A DNA stretch of 64,000 bases from Lucifuga dentata (taxonomy: Eukaryota; Chordata; Actinopteri; Ophidiiformes; Bythitidae). The stretch lies in contig VXCM01000806.1 in the NCBI GenBank assembly GCA_014773175.1, positions 4,908 to 68,907 of the forward strand, read 5' to 3'. The stretch's first letter is position 1, and each line of letters starts with the position of its first letter. Position numbers and translations under genes: made by a program. A model generated the notes under the pieces. It did not search any database. It had not been told where the DNA came from and worked only from the letters and a program-made list of their open reading frames with translations. Positions 40,000 to 52,400 of this stretch are shown here, piece by piece.

Positions 40000-41130
40000 T
40001 TCAATTCAATTCAAAAATGCTTTATTAATCCCGAAGGAAATTGAGGCATCATACACAAATAAACCATAAGGCAGTGCATGTCAAGAGTTTGTCCATAAGA
40101 TAAGAACCTAGATAACCTATGAATAAATATAAAAAGCTAAAAATCCACAAACCTATATATAGCTTAAAGTAAAAACACACAAGTTTAAGGATAAAAACCT
40201 GGAGTAGCTTAATAATCTATAAATAAATAAGCATAAATAAATAATGTATGCCTATCTACCACTCAAAATACAACATGCCACATTTACTTTGGTTCTTGTT
40301 CCATCACTTGTCAGATTTTGGTCTGAAATCTTTGTATTTAAAAGCTTATAAAAAGACCATTCAACCAGAAGCCAGTCTGGCCAGTTTTGGCTGCTCACAG
40401 TTTAGCCTGGGCCTTTCTACACCTATCCAGCAGTCTCTGATGCTTGGGATGATAGTGGCTAAAAGGCTCATCCTGAAGGACTGGAAATCACCTTCTCCAC
40501 CCTGCTTCTGGAAATGGCTGGCTGAAATGTTTCAGTCATACAGATGGAAAGACTCAGATTCATGAGGACTAAGTCTCCTAAGAAGTTATTTGGGAACCAT
40601 TTTTTGATTACAGTACTTGAATTAGTCTAGGAGTGTAAATACAACTAACTCTATGTAATTTTTCACAAATAGTACAATTGAAGCTCTATGGCACTCTATC
40701 ATTTAAATTCTGTATAATTGGCAGCCTCTTTTTTTCCTTTGTTATTGTTTGTCTTGACTGTATGTTTACTATGTTGTTGTATATGGGGAAAATGATAAAA
40801 TATAAAAAAAACAAAAAAAACATCATGCCTGATATGTCTGTGTTCACGAGAGAGGAAGAGAAAGAGAAAGAGAGAAAGAGACAACGGCGGGGAAGTGTGA
40901 CTGTTGTGTATAAAGAATGTGTGAGAGGACAGTCTGTCTGATGAGAGGCCGGCTAAGTCCTCCATCCCTGCTGGGAGGAATTGAACAGCCGAATGGCTCT
41001 GGGGACAAAGGACTTCCTGAGTCTGTCTGTGGAGCAGCTGAGTGACAGCAGCCTGCCACTGAACACATTCCTCTGCCTGGCCAGTGTGTGTGCTGTGTAG
41101 GGAGTGTCTGGAGCTATCCATGATGTTAAG
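40000..41130 (-). mobile_element. LINE fragment (RT C terminus and 3' UTR)
   Basis: On the minus strand, 41,130-40,953 reads LARQRNVFSGRLLSLS and RLRKSFVPRAIRLFNS, a fish LINE C terminus. The 3' end at 40,000-40,050 is CAATTTCCTTCGGGATTAAT followed by a TTGAATTGAA tail. Other repeat material, including the fragment at 40,248-40,565, lies in between. Confidence 0.65.
40248..40565 (+). mobile_element. L1-type LINE ORF2 C-terminal fragment
   Basis: A + strand open frame of 105 residues with EASLASFGCSQFSLGLS, then MLGMIVAKRLILKDWKS, PPCFWKWLAEM, the usual end of fish L1-family ORF2. It lies in opposite orientation within the larger LINE fragment, suggesting a nested insertion. Only the C terminus remains. 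Confidence 0.7.
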
Positions 41131-43248
41131 AAGTTATGTAAGAGACTCAGTTTCATTATCAATGTATAAAAGAGACTATTATTATTTTCAACATATAGAT
41201 GAATGGATATCAATGGTAACAGTAACATTAGATATGTAATCATAAATATTATGTATATAATATATGTGTATTGGCTGATTTTTTCAACTATTGATGGAAA
41301 ACATATCTGCAAGGCACAGTTTGTTTGAAGGTTTACAGAACAGATGGTGTAAAGCTCGTTTTTGACTTTGAGTCATTTGTCATTACTATAGAGAAATAGA
41401 TCACAGTTAGCTTGTACTTGACAGATACATACAACCATATACTGAACATAATATTTGCTGTGCATAAATTAATTAATGTAGTATTTTTTTCTGAAATATG
41501 TGAGCCAAGAAGACAGTGTGTTGAATACCAATTAATCCTCAACAAGTTTCTTTCAAAACTTAATAGTCATAGCATTTTTTAAAATATTCTGCACCCAACT
41601 ATTAAATGGTTTAGATAAGAGAAGCAATTAGCAAAGATATGGCAAACACATCAAATATCACTGTCATCATAGAATTTTTCCACAATACGAATTTCAGCAT
41701 AGTGTCCAAAGATAGCCAACTGCCTGGAATAAATAATAATGTTTAATAGCATATTGAATTATGTAAAAATACAGAAATATTGGCCAATTGCATATGCTTA
41801 ACAGTTCCTGGAAGCTTCTGCTCCAGCACTGACATTTCATACGTTACTTGGTTATTAACAGAGTGCATTTAACAGCACTAGGAATGTGTTTCATTTATCA
41901 TGCATGGTTTTCACACCTGTTCAGAAAATATATGATATTTTAGGATGTGATAATGTAAGAATGCAATGTGTAGTTTTTTTTTTTTTTTTTTTTNTTTTTT
42001 TTTTTTTTTTTTTGAATATTTGCTTTTCATTATTAATGCAGACATCATTGTGATCAAGTATTGATTGATAGGCTGTGAAGATGAAAATTGAAAATAACAC
42101 ATACTGTGTAATTTATCCCTGTCTTGTGAGGAGGCAAAAGTGTGAACCTCAGAGGTAATAAATTCTGATACTACAGTAGTTTTAAAACAGTATTGATATT
42201 CAAGACCATAATAACCACACTTTTATCATGATAATTTGCCAAATTTCTGCAGCTTTTGAGGATCAGTGGAAGCACAAACACACTCAGGGAACCTTTGTAG
42301 TTTGTGATCATTGCCATATTGTGTCATTTCTGTACATTTTCTTTCCCTTTTGTTTGTGGCTCTCTTGGTGAAAAAGGATTTGAACCTGTGAATCTGCAGA
42401 GCTACACTGAACAGATCAGTAACAAGAAGCATTATGTGTTGTGAAGTTTGGAGTTTTTCTGATAAAAAACCAAAGTACAAATAAGAATGGAAGACTGAGG
42501 AAATATATTATGGGATGTTTGATGTCTCCTGTATATGAATGCAGTATGAAGCTCAACACTGACAGGGACAAAGTGCTTTAGAAAATCTATCAGAAAGTTT
42601 ATATTTTTTGGAAACATTGTGCTTTTCCATTTTCTTTAGAATAAGTAAAGTCACCCTTAAAAACAGGACTGCATATCATTTTACCTGTTATTTGCCTAAA
42701 GCCAGCTGCTCTAAATGCAAAATTTCTGGGAATTACCAGCAGTATACAGGACTCAGCAATGCATTAATGAGACATACACTTCTGTTCAAAGAAAGTTTAA
42801 TGACTAAAAGCATGGAGCCTTTAGGGCCCTGTACACAGTTACAGATGTAAATTGTATTATTAAAATCCATTGCTGTGATATCACCAAGACACACAGTGAA
42901 TCCAAGGTCAATAGAATGCTTCATTTGTATGGCATGCATGTTTTGGCTAGACCGTGTCTTGACTTCTGCTTCTCTTGCTTTATCCCACTATCTTTCACCC
43001 TCAGCACTTTGAGACAATGAGGTGCCACAGGTGGCTCATTGCCAGGTTGCAACTTTCCACTTAAGGCACCATACCGGTGTTTTTGCCCAATAAATCACAT
43101 CTGTGCCAATCGTCTTCCAAATCATAAAACCAGGTTTTAGTTTTTGTGTTTTTTGCCAAATCACCTAAGCTATCAAAATCAAATGATCAGGTGATACACT
43201 CACCTTAAAATTCAATGTTTCGCCTGCTAACATGTAATCCTGAACATA

Positions 43249-43725
43249 CAGCACTGGCCAAAAGTATTGTACCCCCCTGTATTTTTGTGTAAACTTTACC
43301 AAAGTACCACTCCAAACACAAAAAGATTCAGTTATTGATATTTTACAAGTAGTTGAGTATTCATTCAGGATGTTCAATTATTCTTTAGACTTAAATTTGG
43401 GTTTCAGAGTAGGTAATATGACTACAATATTTCTATATGTCAGCAAAAACACGTGAAAACCATTTGCTCTGACCCTACTTCAAAGAAGATGTTTTAACTT
43501 ACTGTTTGACCTCTACTAATACTGTAATATTGGTATTCTTCTTCAAATCTTAACAGTATGTCAAAAGTATCTTCCTACTTAACACTATTAAGAACTTATG
43601 GCTTTTTTCAGTTGTACTTAACACATTAAAAAAGTAAATTTTCTTGTGTTTGAAGTGGTATTTTAACTCAGAAACAAAAGTTTACACAAAAACACAGGGG
43701 ATTGCAATACTTTTGGCCAGTGCTG
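43249..43725. mobile_element. MITE with perfect 21-bp terminal inverted repeats
   Basis: The first 21 bases (CAGCACTGGCCAAAAG...) are the exact reverse complement of the last 21. Inner arms such as TGTGTAAACTTTACC and AAGTTTACACA also pair. No protein. The flanks are TA on the left and TT on the right, so a TA target duplication is only half visible. Probably Tc1/mariner-related. Confidence 0.75.
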
Positions 43726-43765
43726 TTGAAGGCACAGTCATTTTAATATCTCTGGCAAAGACTTC

Positions 43766-43767
43766 TT

Positions 43768-43806
<39 letters not shown>
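43766..43806. repeat. (TTTA)n microsatellite
   Basis: About ten TTTA units inside palindromic element copy B. Confidence 0.95.
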
Positions 43807-44079
43807 GTTTTTTAGCCTCTGTGTTGGATCAGTTAAATGGAAGTAACTTTAACAAAAATAATAACAATGTGTGGTTCGCTGTGATGAATTACTTTTCTCA
43901 AGCACGTTTCAAGTTGATTTTTATAGCATGCTGATTGCCTGACACAGATGGCTTCCTGGAATGTAGGAAAAACATTTTAAAAGGTGACTGCTCCAATAGT
44001 ATGTTTTTAAAAGTGGTTGGCAGTAATGCAAGTAGGATTTAGGCTCAAACATGCAAAACCAGTCTGGTCTTTTAAATGT

Positions 44080-45460
44080 CTCTCATGGTGGTGATTTCAG
44101 TGTTGGAAGCTGAACTGAAGCTGCAAACATAATATGTTATTTTTCTACATTTTGTTTTCTGGAAGCATCTGGACAGCAATTATGTAGCTTGAGGTAAGTT
44201 GTAGTTGGCTCATACCTCCACTGCCTCTGTGATGCATCATAATCTGCGTCATGGCTTAAGGCTATTTGCTGTGATCAGTTCAAAATGTAACCAGAGACAG
44301 CAATTACATTTGCTAATGAAAGAAAACCGCTTTCAATTATTTCCTAATTAGTGCTTGCCTCAGAAATTAACAGCTGATAATGCAATTTGTTCCTAAGAGG
44401 AATACTGTCCATGTACAAACTTTGTGTCTAATGGAAGTGTGTCCACTGAACACAGATTGTCACACAGTAATCAATTAAAGGTTATCAGAGGCCATGTTTG
44501 TACTGATAAAGGATTCTGCTTTTGACAACTCTGACACAGTATTAGCAGAAATATAACACATTCCCTGTGCAGATGGTCGACTTGGTACGTGAATAGGTTC
44601 ACCAGTTATTAAATCAAATTTTTTGACCAGTGTGCATGAGCCTAATGAATGAAATTAATCAACTTGCAAATTAAATTGCAAAAACAAATTAACTTGCAAA
44701 AATTCAAGCGTAGCCTGCTTATATGCACAAGAAAGTTAAGAATTTTTAGCATTTACACTAATTTCATTTGATTTATCTATAGTTGCTTCTAAGGATGGGT
44801 TTTGCTTTATGTCTAGCTAAGTCAATAAGTTAGCTAAGTCAATAGCCTAACAAATAAAGATATGACTTGTTGTTGTTGTACTTCATTTTATTTTTTTTTA
44901 CAGCTACAAAGTTGTGGCTCGATTTTGATGATATTAATAGAAATGGAGCCTAACAGTGTGTGTTAGCCTAACAGGATATGGCTTGTTGTGCTCGGAGTTA
45001 GACAGTTTACAAAGTTACACCACTGGATATAAACAGATTAATTGTGATGAAGCGGAAACCACAACACTAGCAGATGGATAATAGACCTTTCAGGTTTCAA
45101 TTATTTGTAGATTATTGGCTACATTACATGCAGATTATTGGCTAAGGATGAGATTGAGAACAGTTAGCCTGCCAATTAGAGGCTTCAGGAAGCATGCAGT
45201 GATCTGTAAAAATCAGGGTGCATGATTTTCAGCAGAATAAATATTCCCCCTAACTCAATTAGCATTTCAATCTGCAGAAATCTTTCTGCCATCTTCAATA
45301 GCCAACCACAGAAGTGTATTAAATTAGCTGCACAGCATTGTTTCCATGAGGTAGAGAAAATTTCTCAAATTAAATACATTTATATCCAAGAAAAATGTAG
45401 GAAGAGTACTTCCTTTTGTTAAATGATACCTAGTTTACTGCAAGTCATTTTCACATCCAA
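44080..45460. other. Intergenic, no gene seen
   Basis: AT-rich DNA between transposon remnants. TTAGCTAAGTCAATA is repeated in tandem near 44,815-44,845. Confidence 0.4.
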
Positions 45461-45464
45461 ATTG

Positions 45465-46640
45465 GCAGTAACCTGACTAGAACTTCAATTAGTACAAAAC
45501 ACTGCAGTCAGACTCTTCATTAATTCAAGGAGACTGCATTAGCCTCATTTTCTCTTCTGTGCAGTGGCTTTAGGGTTGATTTTAAGATTTTACTAATGAT
45601 GTTTAAGTGGACTGTCACTCTTTGTGCCAGAATTTGAAAACTTAGGGTGACCTCCACTTTAAAAGCTCCAAAACTCTGGAAAAGACTAAGAAGTGTAAAA
45701 TCTCTTCTTAAAAGACCACACCACCCATTTTGCACATTTGAGCCTAATATATTCAATTTTCATACATGTAATGCTACTGACAATCATTTCCCAAAGCATA
45801 CTACTTNGAGCCTAATATATTCAATTTTCATACATGTAATGCTACTGACAATCATTTCCCAAAGCATACTACTTAATTCTGGTACACTATTAAAATCAAC
45901 TTGTTGATATTTGAAACGTTCTTGGGATAGGTAATCCACCATTGCGAACAAGACGTACTTTCAAGTTGTTTTTTTTTTTTTTTTTTTTTGAAGTTAGGTA
46001 ATTTTAGCATTTAAGTGCAATAAAAAGTGTGAAGTGACCTAAAAATGCTTCAAGTGATGTAGGGAAGAACAGACGAAAGGAAACATTTTCAGATTACTCC
46101 GCACTTTTTATTGTGGTTTAATGCTAAAATTACGTAACTTTGGAAAACACCTGAATATACAGTATGTCTTGTTCACAGTGATGGATTGCCTATCCCAAGA
46201 ATGTTTCAAGTATCAACAAGTTGATTTTAATAATATACCAGAATGAACTGAAACCAATGATGGTCTGGAACATAGGAAAAACAATTTTTTAATTCGCTGT
46301 TCCAGTAGTATGCTTTGGGAAATGATTGTCAGTAATGTTACATGTATAGGAAAATTGAATATATTAGGCTCAAACATACACAATGGTGGTATGGTCCTTT
46401 AAGACTTGGTTTTTAGACTAAGTTTTAATTACATTTCTTAAAGCCACATCTACTGAAACCTTTTCTATTTAAATGGTTTTGTTAATTTAGTTTTGCATTA
46501 TTCTAACTTATAACAATTTATGGCCCAGCCTGGTTGCTTTGCCTGATTTCCATTTTGTAAAGCACATTTCTTTGTCTTTGTCTTCTTCTTCTTTTGTATT
46601 ATTATATGCTTGTGTTGCTCTTGTTTTGAAAGACCAGGAG
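45465..46640 (+). mobile_element. LINE C-terminal fragment, split by a TTAA element
   Basis: The left part (45,465-45,711) and right part (46,399-46,640) join across a single TTAA to read KSLLKTWFLD, the usual fish LINE C-terminal region, followed by a 3' UTR-like stretch with GTAAAGCACATTT. The LINE is degenerate and predates the palindromic insertion. Confidence 0.6.
45712..46398. mobile_element. TTAA-flanked palindromic element, copy C (best preserved)
   Basis: The whole element is a long inverted repeat. Left AAGACCACACCACC...TTTGAGCCTAATATATTCAA is matched by the right arm TTGAATATATTAGGCTCAAA...GGTGGTATGGTCCT. It is flanked by TTAA at 45,708-45,711 and 46,399-46,402. TTAA target duplication is characteristic of piggyBac-type transposition. 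No transposase, so it is non-autonomous. 67 bp are printed twice around the N at 45,807. Confidence 0.8.
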
Positions 46641-46847
46641 AAGCAGTACATCCTATTCCTTGTTGTCTTATTGGTCACTGAAATAGATATTCCCATTCCA
46701 CTTATTACTAGCTCACATTAAATCAGCAGTGATCAGAAAATGCAGTGATAGGCAATATGAGCATCCACTGAATGAGTGTCTTGAACCAGAACATTGCAGA
46801 GCATTGAATGAACATGTCACAATTACATGTAAAACTATGTAAAATGT

Positions 46848-46896
46848 GGTGTGTGTGTGTGTGTGTGTGCACGCGTGTGTGTGTGCGTGTGCTTGA
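46848..46896. repeat. (GT)n microsatellite
   Basis: GT repeat with a few GC/CG interruptions. Confidence 0.9.
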
Positions 46897-46899
46897 ACA

Positions 46900-49315
46900 T
46901 TCAATACAGTAAAAACTGTCAAACTCTCAGTCCCCAAGAGAAATGTCTCCTCTGGGAAATCAGCCCTTTCTCTGTCGGCAGAAATGTCCATCAACTAAAT
47001 GACACAGCCGTCATCATTCAGCTCATATTCTACTGAGACATTTTCATTAGTGAAACACAATTGAGTTCATGACAGCAAAGAGTATGTGACTTTAATATGT
47101 GTGTAGAGTATGTGTCATTAATATTTATGCAAAGTGGAATGTGCAGGACAGATAAATAGCAAAGTTTAAGGATCAGACCTGGACACAGAAGACTCCAGGA
47201 AATCTGTTGCAAATACCTCTACTTTTTAAAGATGTTATATTGATGTAACTTTACATATTAAGATGCATGTACATATTATACATGTTTATGGAACAAAATG
47301 AATATAAATCTCATAAGTTGTTATACACATGACTTATTAATTAATTCATATTTATGTATATAATCCCCAAAACCTTTTTTTTTTTTTTTTTTTTTTTTTC
47401 ATCTGGCTTCTCATCAATTAATACAAAAAAATTTAATTATACAAATAAATTGTGCTATACCCAGAATGTGCTATACAGGCAAATTTAAAGAGAATATTTC
47501 TTTAGTAAGAATGTAAAACAGACCAGCACAGCTCTTTCTTCCTCATTCAGTCATGTCACATTTCTCTAATTGTTTTTTCTTGGTTTGGATTTATCAGAGC
47601 TTTGGTTAATGCTGAGGTACTTTTGGATGAGATTCCTCTGTTGGTGCCACATAGTCAACAGTGCGAAGAGAGATCAATAGTCACATGCTTGGCTGCTGTT
47701 ATCTAGAGGGAAGAGTAACTCCATCCCCATTTATTTTGTTCCCTCAGACATCTGGCTTTGGGTATAAAATGGTTAGTATGTTACAGGTGAATTATGGTAG
47801 TGATATATAGAAGAGATTCAGGGGAATTTATATACGATTTGTAAACTTTGGTGTAAAAATGGATTTTCTTTGTCTTTCCAAGTAAAATCTAATCTTCAGC
47901 AACGTACAGCAATGCACTTTATATATGTACTCATAGACACACACACACATATCCACACACACTTCAGCATCAAATGGTGACATATCCAGTAATTGCTTTC
48001 ACTTTCTCCCTTTACACCAAACGAAAGCTGCAGCTTTCAAGGGAAAATGCAATTCAGGTTAAGAACTGAAATGTTTTATTTTCATTGTTTTGAACACTGC
48101 AATCAACACTCAAAACCACCAGGATTTAAATCTGGGTACCAAAAGGTATCTTTATTAGGGAAAAAAAAGGAGATATTGACTTTGCTGAATTTTCCTTTGA
48201 GCTTAGATGTAAATGGTTTTGATTCACTATTGGTTTTACTTGAAGGCAAAAACAGAGAACAAACCATCAGCCACAGAAAATCACCCACAGTTTCCTTTTT
48301 TTTTTTCTTTTTTTTTTTTTCTCAATTGCAGTAATTCTTACTGCAGCTGTAAATTGGTGTGAAAACAGATTTAAAGGCAAGAACGGCTCAGGACCTTTAG
48401 CAGCCAACCAGTGTAGGGCAGAAGGCTATTTTTGTGGACAGAGGTAATCACTGTGTGACTGGTTCACAGAATATGTTCCTGCTGCACATCTGTACAGTCT
48501 TAACAAAAAACCTATTACCAAGTTATGCCAATTATTATACTAATTTCAGAAAAGGAAAAGAACAGGTAAAATGGATTTTTTTTTCCCTTATCTAACCAGG
48601 CAAATCCAATCTTTTCTTCCCCACTTACTTTCGCTTCACCATTCTCTTTTCTCACCATTCTCTTTTCTCAAATTATTAAATAATATATCCATTTGCAGTT
48701 CCAGATCTTTCCAACTTACATAACTTTCAACTAGATATGTCATATAATATTCACAGTTAGGCTTGTACTGCTGTTATTTGCCCTGTGCTGGTCTGCAGTT
48801 CATTGCTATTTACTATCCTCACATGGACAACAATGTATACTGCAGGAAAAGCAGAGTATATGGAAAAAATCTAACACTAAGAAAAATTAAGGAAAAAAGA
48901 GATATATCTAAACTATCTGAATTCCAACATACCAAAAGTCATTCACAGAAAAACATGAATGAGTCTTAATGTTATTGCTGTGATGATCAGTTAGAATCGC
49001 TGAAACATAAATGACTGAAATGTGTGAAAACATGCTCTTTTCATTTTTATTTTTATAAGAAACATGTCCAATCATGAAAGTAATGATTGAATATAGTGAG
49101 AATCAAACATATGAGACAACTCAATTTGAATATCAGTATTTTGTTTGCCTTGCTCAAAATGTCTTCACCATATCATCATTAATCATTATTTTTATTTGTA
49201 AACATATGAATATATGGCAATAACCTTTGAAGCAAGTTCCAGTAAGTCTTTCATCCAGTCTCTAGTGTTTTTTTTTTTTGTTTGTTTGTTTGTTTTTTTT
49301 AATTCCGCTGCAATT
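46900..49315. other. Intergenic between transposon cluster and cnga1, no gene seen
   Basis: Contains poly-T runs at about 47,377-47,399 and 48,294-48,321. No coding frame with a recognisable product. Confidence 0.4.
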
Positions 49316-49321
49316 TTTATT
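49316..49321 (-). terminator. Candidate polyadenylation signal of cnga1
   Basis: AATAAA on the minus strand, about 95 nt past the cnga1 stop codon at 49,413. The distance is plausible for a short 3' UTR; no transcript evidence is available here. Confidence 0.5.
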
Positions 49322-49412
49322 CTGAATGAAGTCCAGTTAGAAAGTTTTCTTTGTGTTAAAGTTTCTATGTGGCTACATGAAAAGTGCTTTTTGTTTTACA
49401 GAAGCAGTGAGT

Positions 49413-52400
49413 TTATTTTTTCTCCACCTCTGTGGTTTCAGAATCTTTTTTCTCATCTTTTTTTCTCTCCTCACCTTTTCCTTCTTCTGTTACTGTCTCA
49501 CATTTCCCTTCCTCTGCCTTTGTCTCCTCAGCTTTTTCTGCCCCTTCCTTTGTCTTCTCACCTATTTCTTTTTCATCCTTTCCCTCTGCAACCCTTTCCT
49601 CCTCTTCCTGTTTTTCCTCACCTTTTTTCTTCCCTTCTATTTCTCCATCATCCTTTTTTTCCTCTTCTATCTGCTTTGTCACCTCTGCTGCATCCTCATC
49701 CTCATCCTCTACCTCCTCTCCTATCAGGTGCTCCAGATCAGAGATCTGCTGTTTGAGTGCCTTGTCAGTGTCATTATACTTTTCCAGAATTTTCTTCAAC
49801 TTGGTCTGCATCAGTTCCATAGTACTGTACAAACGGCTGACCTTCTCCTCCAGCTCCTTGGCCTCAGGTATAATGTTAGCTGGGTCCAAATCTAACAGAC
49901 CATCCTTCATCAGGATCTGCCGACCTTTATCCTCCAGCATGCCCTTGGCATCAGGGTACTCTATCAGAGACTCCATCAGGTCATCCTTGGACAGGCAGAA
50001 AAGGTCCGAATATCCAATGCTGCGGATGTTGGCTGTGCGCCGGTTGCCCGCTTTGCTTCCTTTAATATTAAGGATACTGATCTCACCAAAGTAGCTGCCA
50101 CTGCCCAGTACAACAAACTGTGTCACCCCATCATCTGCAACAACTGCAAGTTTTCCATCTTTGACGATGTACATCTCATGGCCAATATCACCCTTCTTGC
50201 AGATGTAGTCTCCAGGGCTGAACACCTGCAGCTGCAGCTTTAGGACCAACTCAATCAGCAGGCCAGCCTCACAGTCAGAAAAAATACGAACTTTCTTCAG
50301 TGTCTCCATGTGAACCTGGATTGCAATCTCAGCCTTTAGCTTGTCTGGTAGATACCTCAGCACTTCCCTTTCATCTTGCGCTTTGCTGTTGTTCCACAGA
50401 TAGTCAAACCACTTGATGACTCGGTTCTCTAGTTCCTTGCTGACCTTCCTCACCTATAAAATAAAGGAATGGAACAGAATTCAGATTATTATCAGGCAGG
50501 ATGAATGTGGTGATTAGGTTTTTTTTTTCCTCCTTTGTTAGTGGAGAAAAGAGAGCCATCTACCTGCATGTAGTGCTTGATGTTGTCAATACGGGCCTGA
50601 AATTGAGCTTGGGCTGCATTCATGTTGGAGATCATGGTAGCAATGTTTCCTACAATGGTAGCAAAGATCAAGACCCCAACTAAGAAGTCCACCACATGGA
50701 ATAGGAACTCTGAGTCCAGGGCTGGTGGTGGGGTTTCTCCAATAGTTGTCAGAGTGAGTGTGGACCAGTAGAGGCTGAAAGCATACTTCCTCATGGGTTC
50801 CCCAAACTCCGGCTCCTCAGGATTATCCAGAGCTGGGTACACCCAGTCATCAGAGCCAAAACCAATAGACTTGGAGAATGAATAGTAGAAACAGGAATTC
50901 CAGTGGATGATAATGAGGATGTACATAATCAGATTTATAATGCGGAAGATGTTGGGGTAGTTGGTTTTAGTCTCTGTCCTTGTAAAGAACTCCATCATGC
51001 GGCCAATTCTCAGCAGCTTGTTGACACGGATCTCTGGGTAATCGAGACCCACAAATAAATAGAAGATATCAGTGGGAAGCATAGAGATCACGTCAAGACG
51101 AAACTGAAAACTGGTGACGTAGCGGTCCTGTAGCAGTTTCTTATCTTTCACCATCAGACCTTGCTCAAGGTAACCTGCATTCAAGAGATACACTTTTGAT
51201 GATGATCTTCATGAATGAAAGAAACTAAATAATGCATTTTAAATACTTGACATATTTTCAAAGATTGGTGAAAAAAAATGGCAGTTTTTTTTTTTTTTTT
51301 TTTTACCTGTTCTGGTCCTGAAAACCATATCAGCAAGGTAGATTACATCTGCAGTGAAGTCCAGCATAATCCAGTAATATATGTAGTTATGCTGAAACTC
51401 CTCAAAACAAGCCCTGGATACAGAAGAAAATCACAAACAGTGTTTAGTAAATGAGTAACGTTAAGTATCCTACAGGTTTTTTGTGACATTGTAGGATACT
51501 ATTTTCAACTCTGTAACTGATATGATGCCAAGCTCATTTGTCTCTGACACAATCTGTAACCTTCATTCTTGTGGTGAATACTGATTCACATAAAGTCAAG
51601 GAACCTGCCACCAGCCTGTGAAGCTATGACAACAAGAACAAAGCTATTTCTCTGTACAGTCAACCTACTGCTAAGACCAATAATTTGTTATGCATGTACT
51701 TTTGTATTGTATTGAACACCAGCCTATTGGTATGTGAGAGGTGTTGAAATGTTGAAAGAGAAACTCGGAATCGTTGATGATAGTCACCTGGCAATGATCA
51801 TGATCCAGTTGTACATGACAGGTAATGTGATGATGAAAAGCCAGTTGTAATACAAGTCCCCAGCCGGATTTATAACAAACAGTTCTTTGGGTCTATGAGT
51901 GGACACAGTGGATAAATTCATTACAGACACTGATAGCATTGTTGAAAAGTTGATGTCCTAGATGTTGTTCTTACTTATCTATTTCTTTCTCTTTTTCCTT
52001 TTCCTTCTCCTTTTCTTTCTGCTTTTCTTCCCTTTCCTTCACCTCCTTTTCTTCTTTTTCTTTCTTCTCTTTCTGAGTTGTTCTGTAATGAACAAAAAAA
52101 AAAAAAAAAAAAAAAAAAGGAGAATACCAAACATTAAATACTCTTTTATGAAAATTATAGGTAATATAAAATCATTACTATTTGTATCTTCGCTTTCTTC
52201 TCCTTTTTCCTTTTGTTTCTTTTCCTCTGTGGTAATGGATTCATAAATGTGCTTAATAAGCAGCCTGAGATGGTTTTTATGACACATGAAAGGGAAACAA
52301 CATTTTACGGCTGAATGTATTTTGTCACATTTTGTTTACTGTACTTACTCATCATTGTTATTGCTGTTGTTCACATTGAGTAGGCAATGAGGATTTGAAT

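Larger units (their letters stand above)
43065..44071. mobile_element. TTAA-flanked palindromic element, copy B, interrupted by a MITE
   Basis: The left end after TTAA (43,061-43,064) is GGCACCATACCGGTG. The right end GGCTCAAACATGCAAAACC...CTGGTCT precedes TTAA (44,072-44,075). Internal phrases such as ATTCAATGTTTCGCCTGCTAA and GTTCGCTGTGATGAA match copies C and D. The element is split by the MITE at 43,249-43,725 and by a (TTTA)n. Confidence 0.65.

Noticed and set aside
49214..50094. Long + strand frames rich in Ser/Phe/Leu
   Set aside because: They are antisense shadows of the charged tail and CNBD exon of cnga1.
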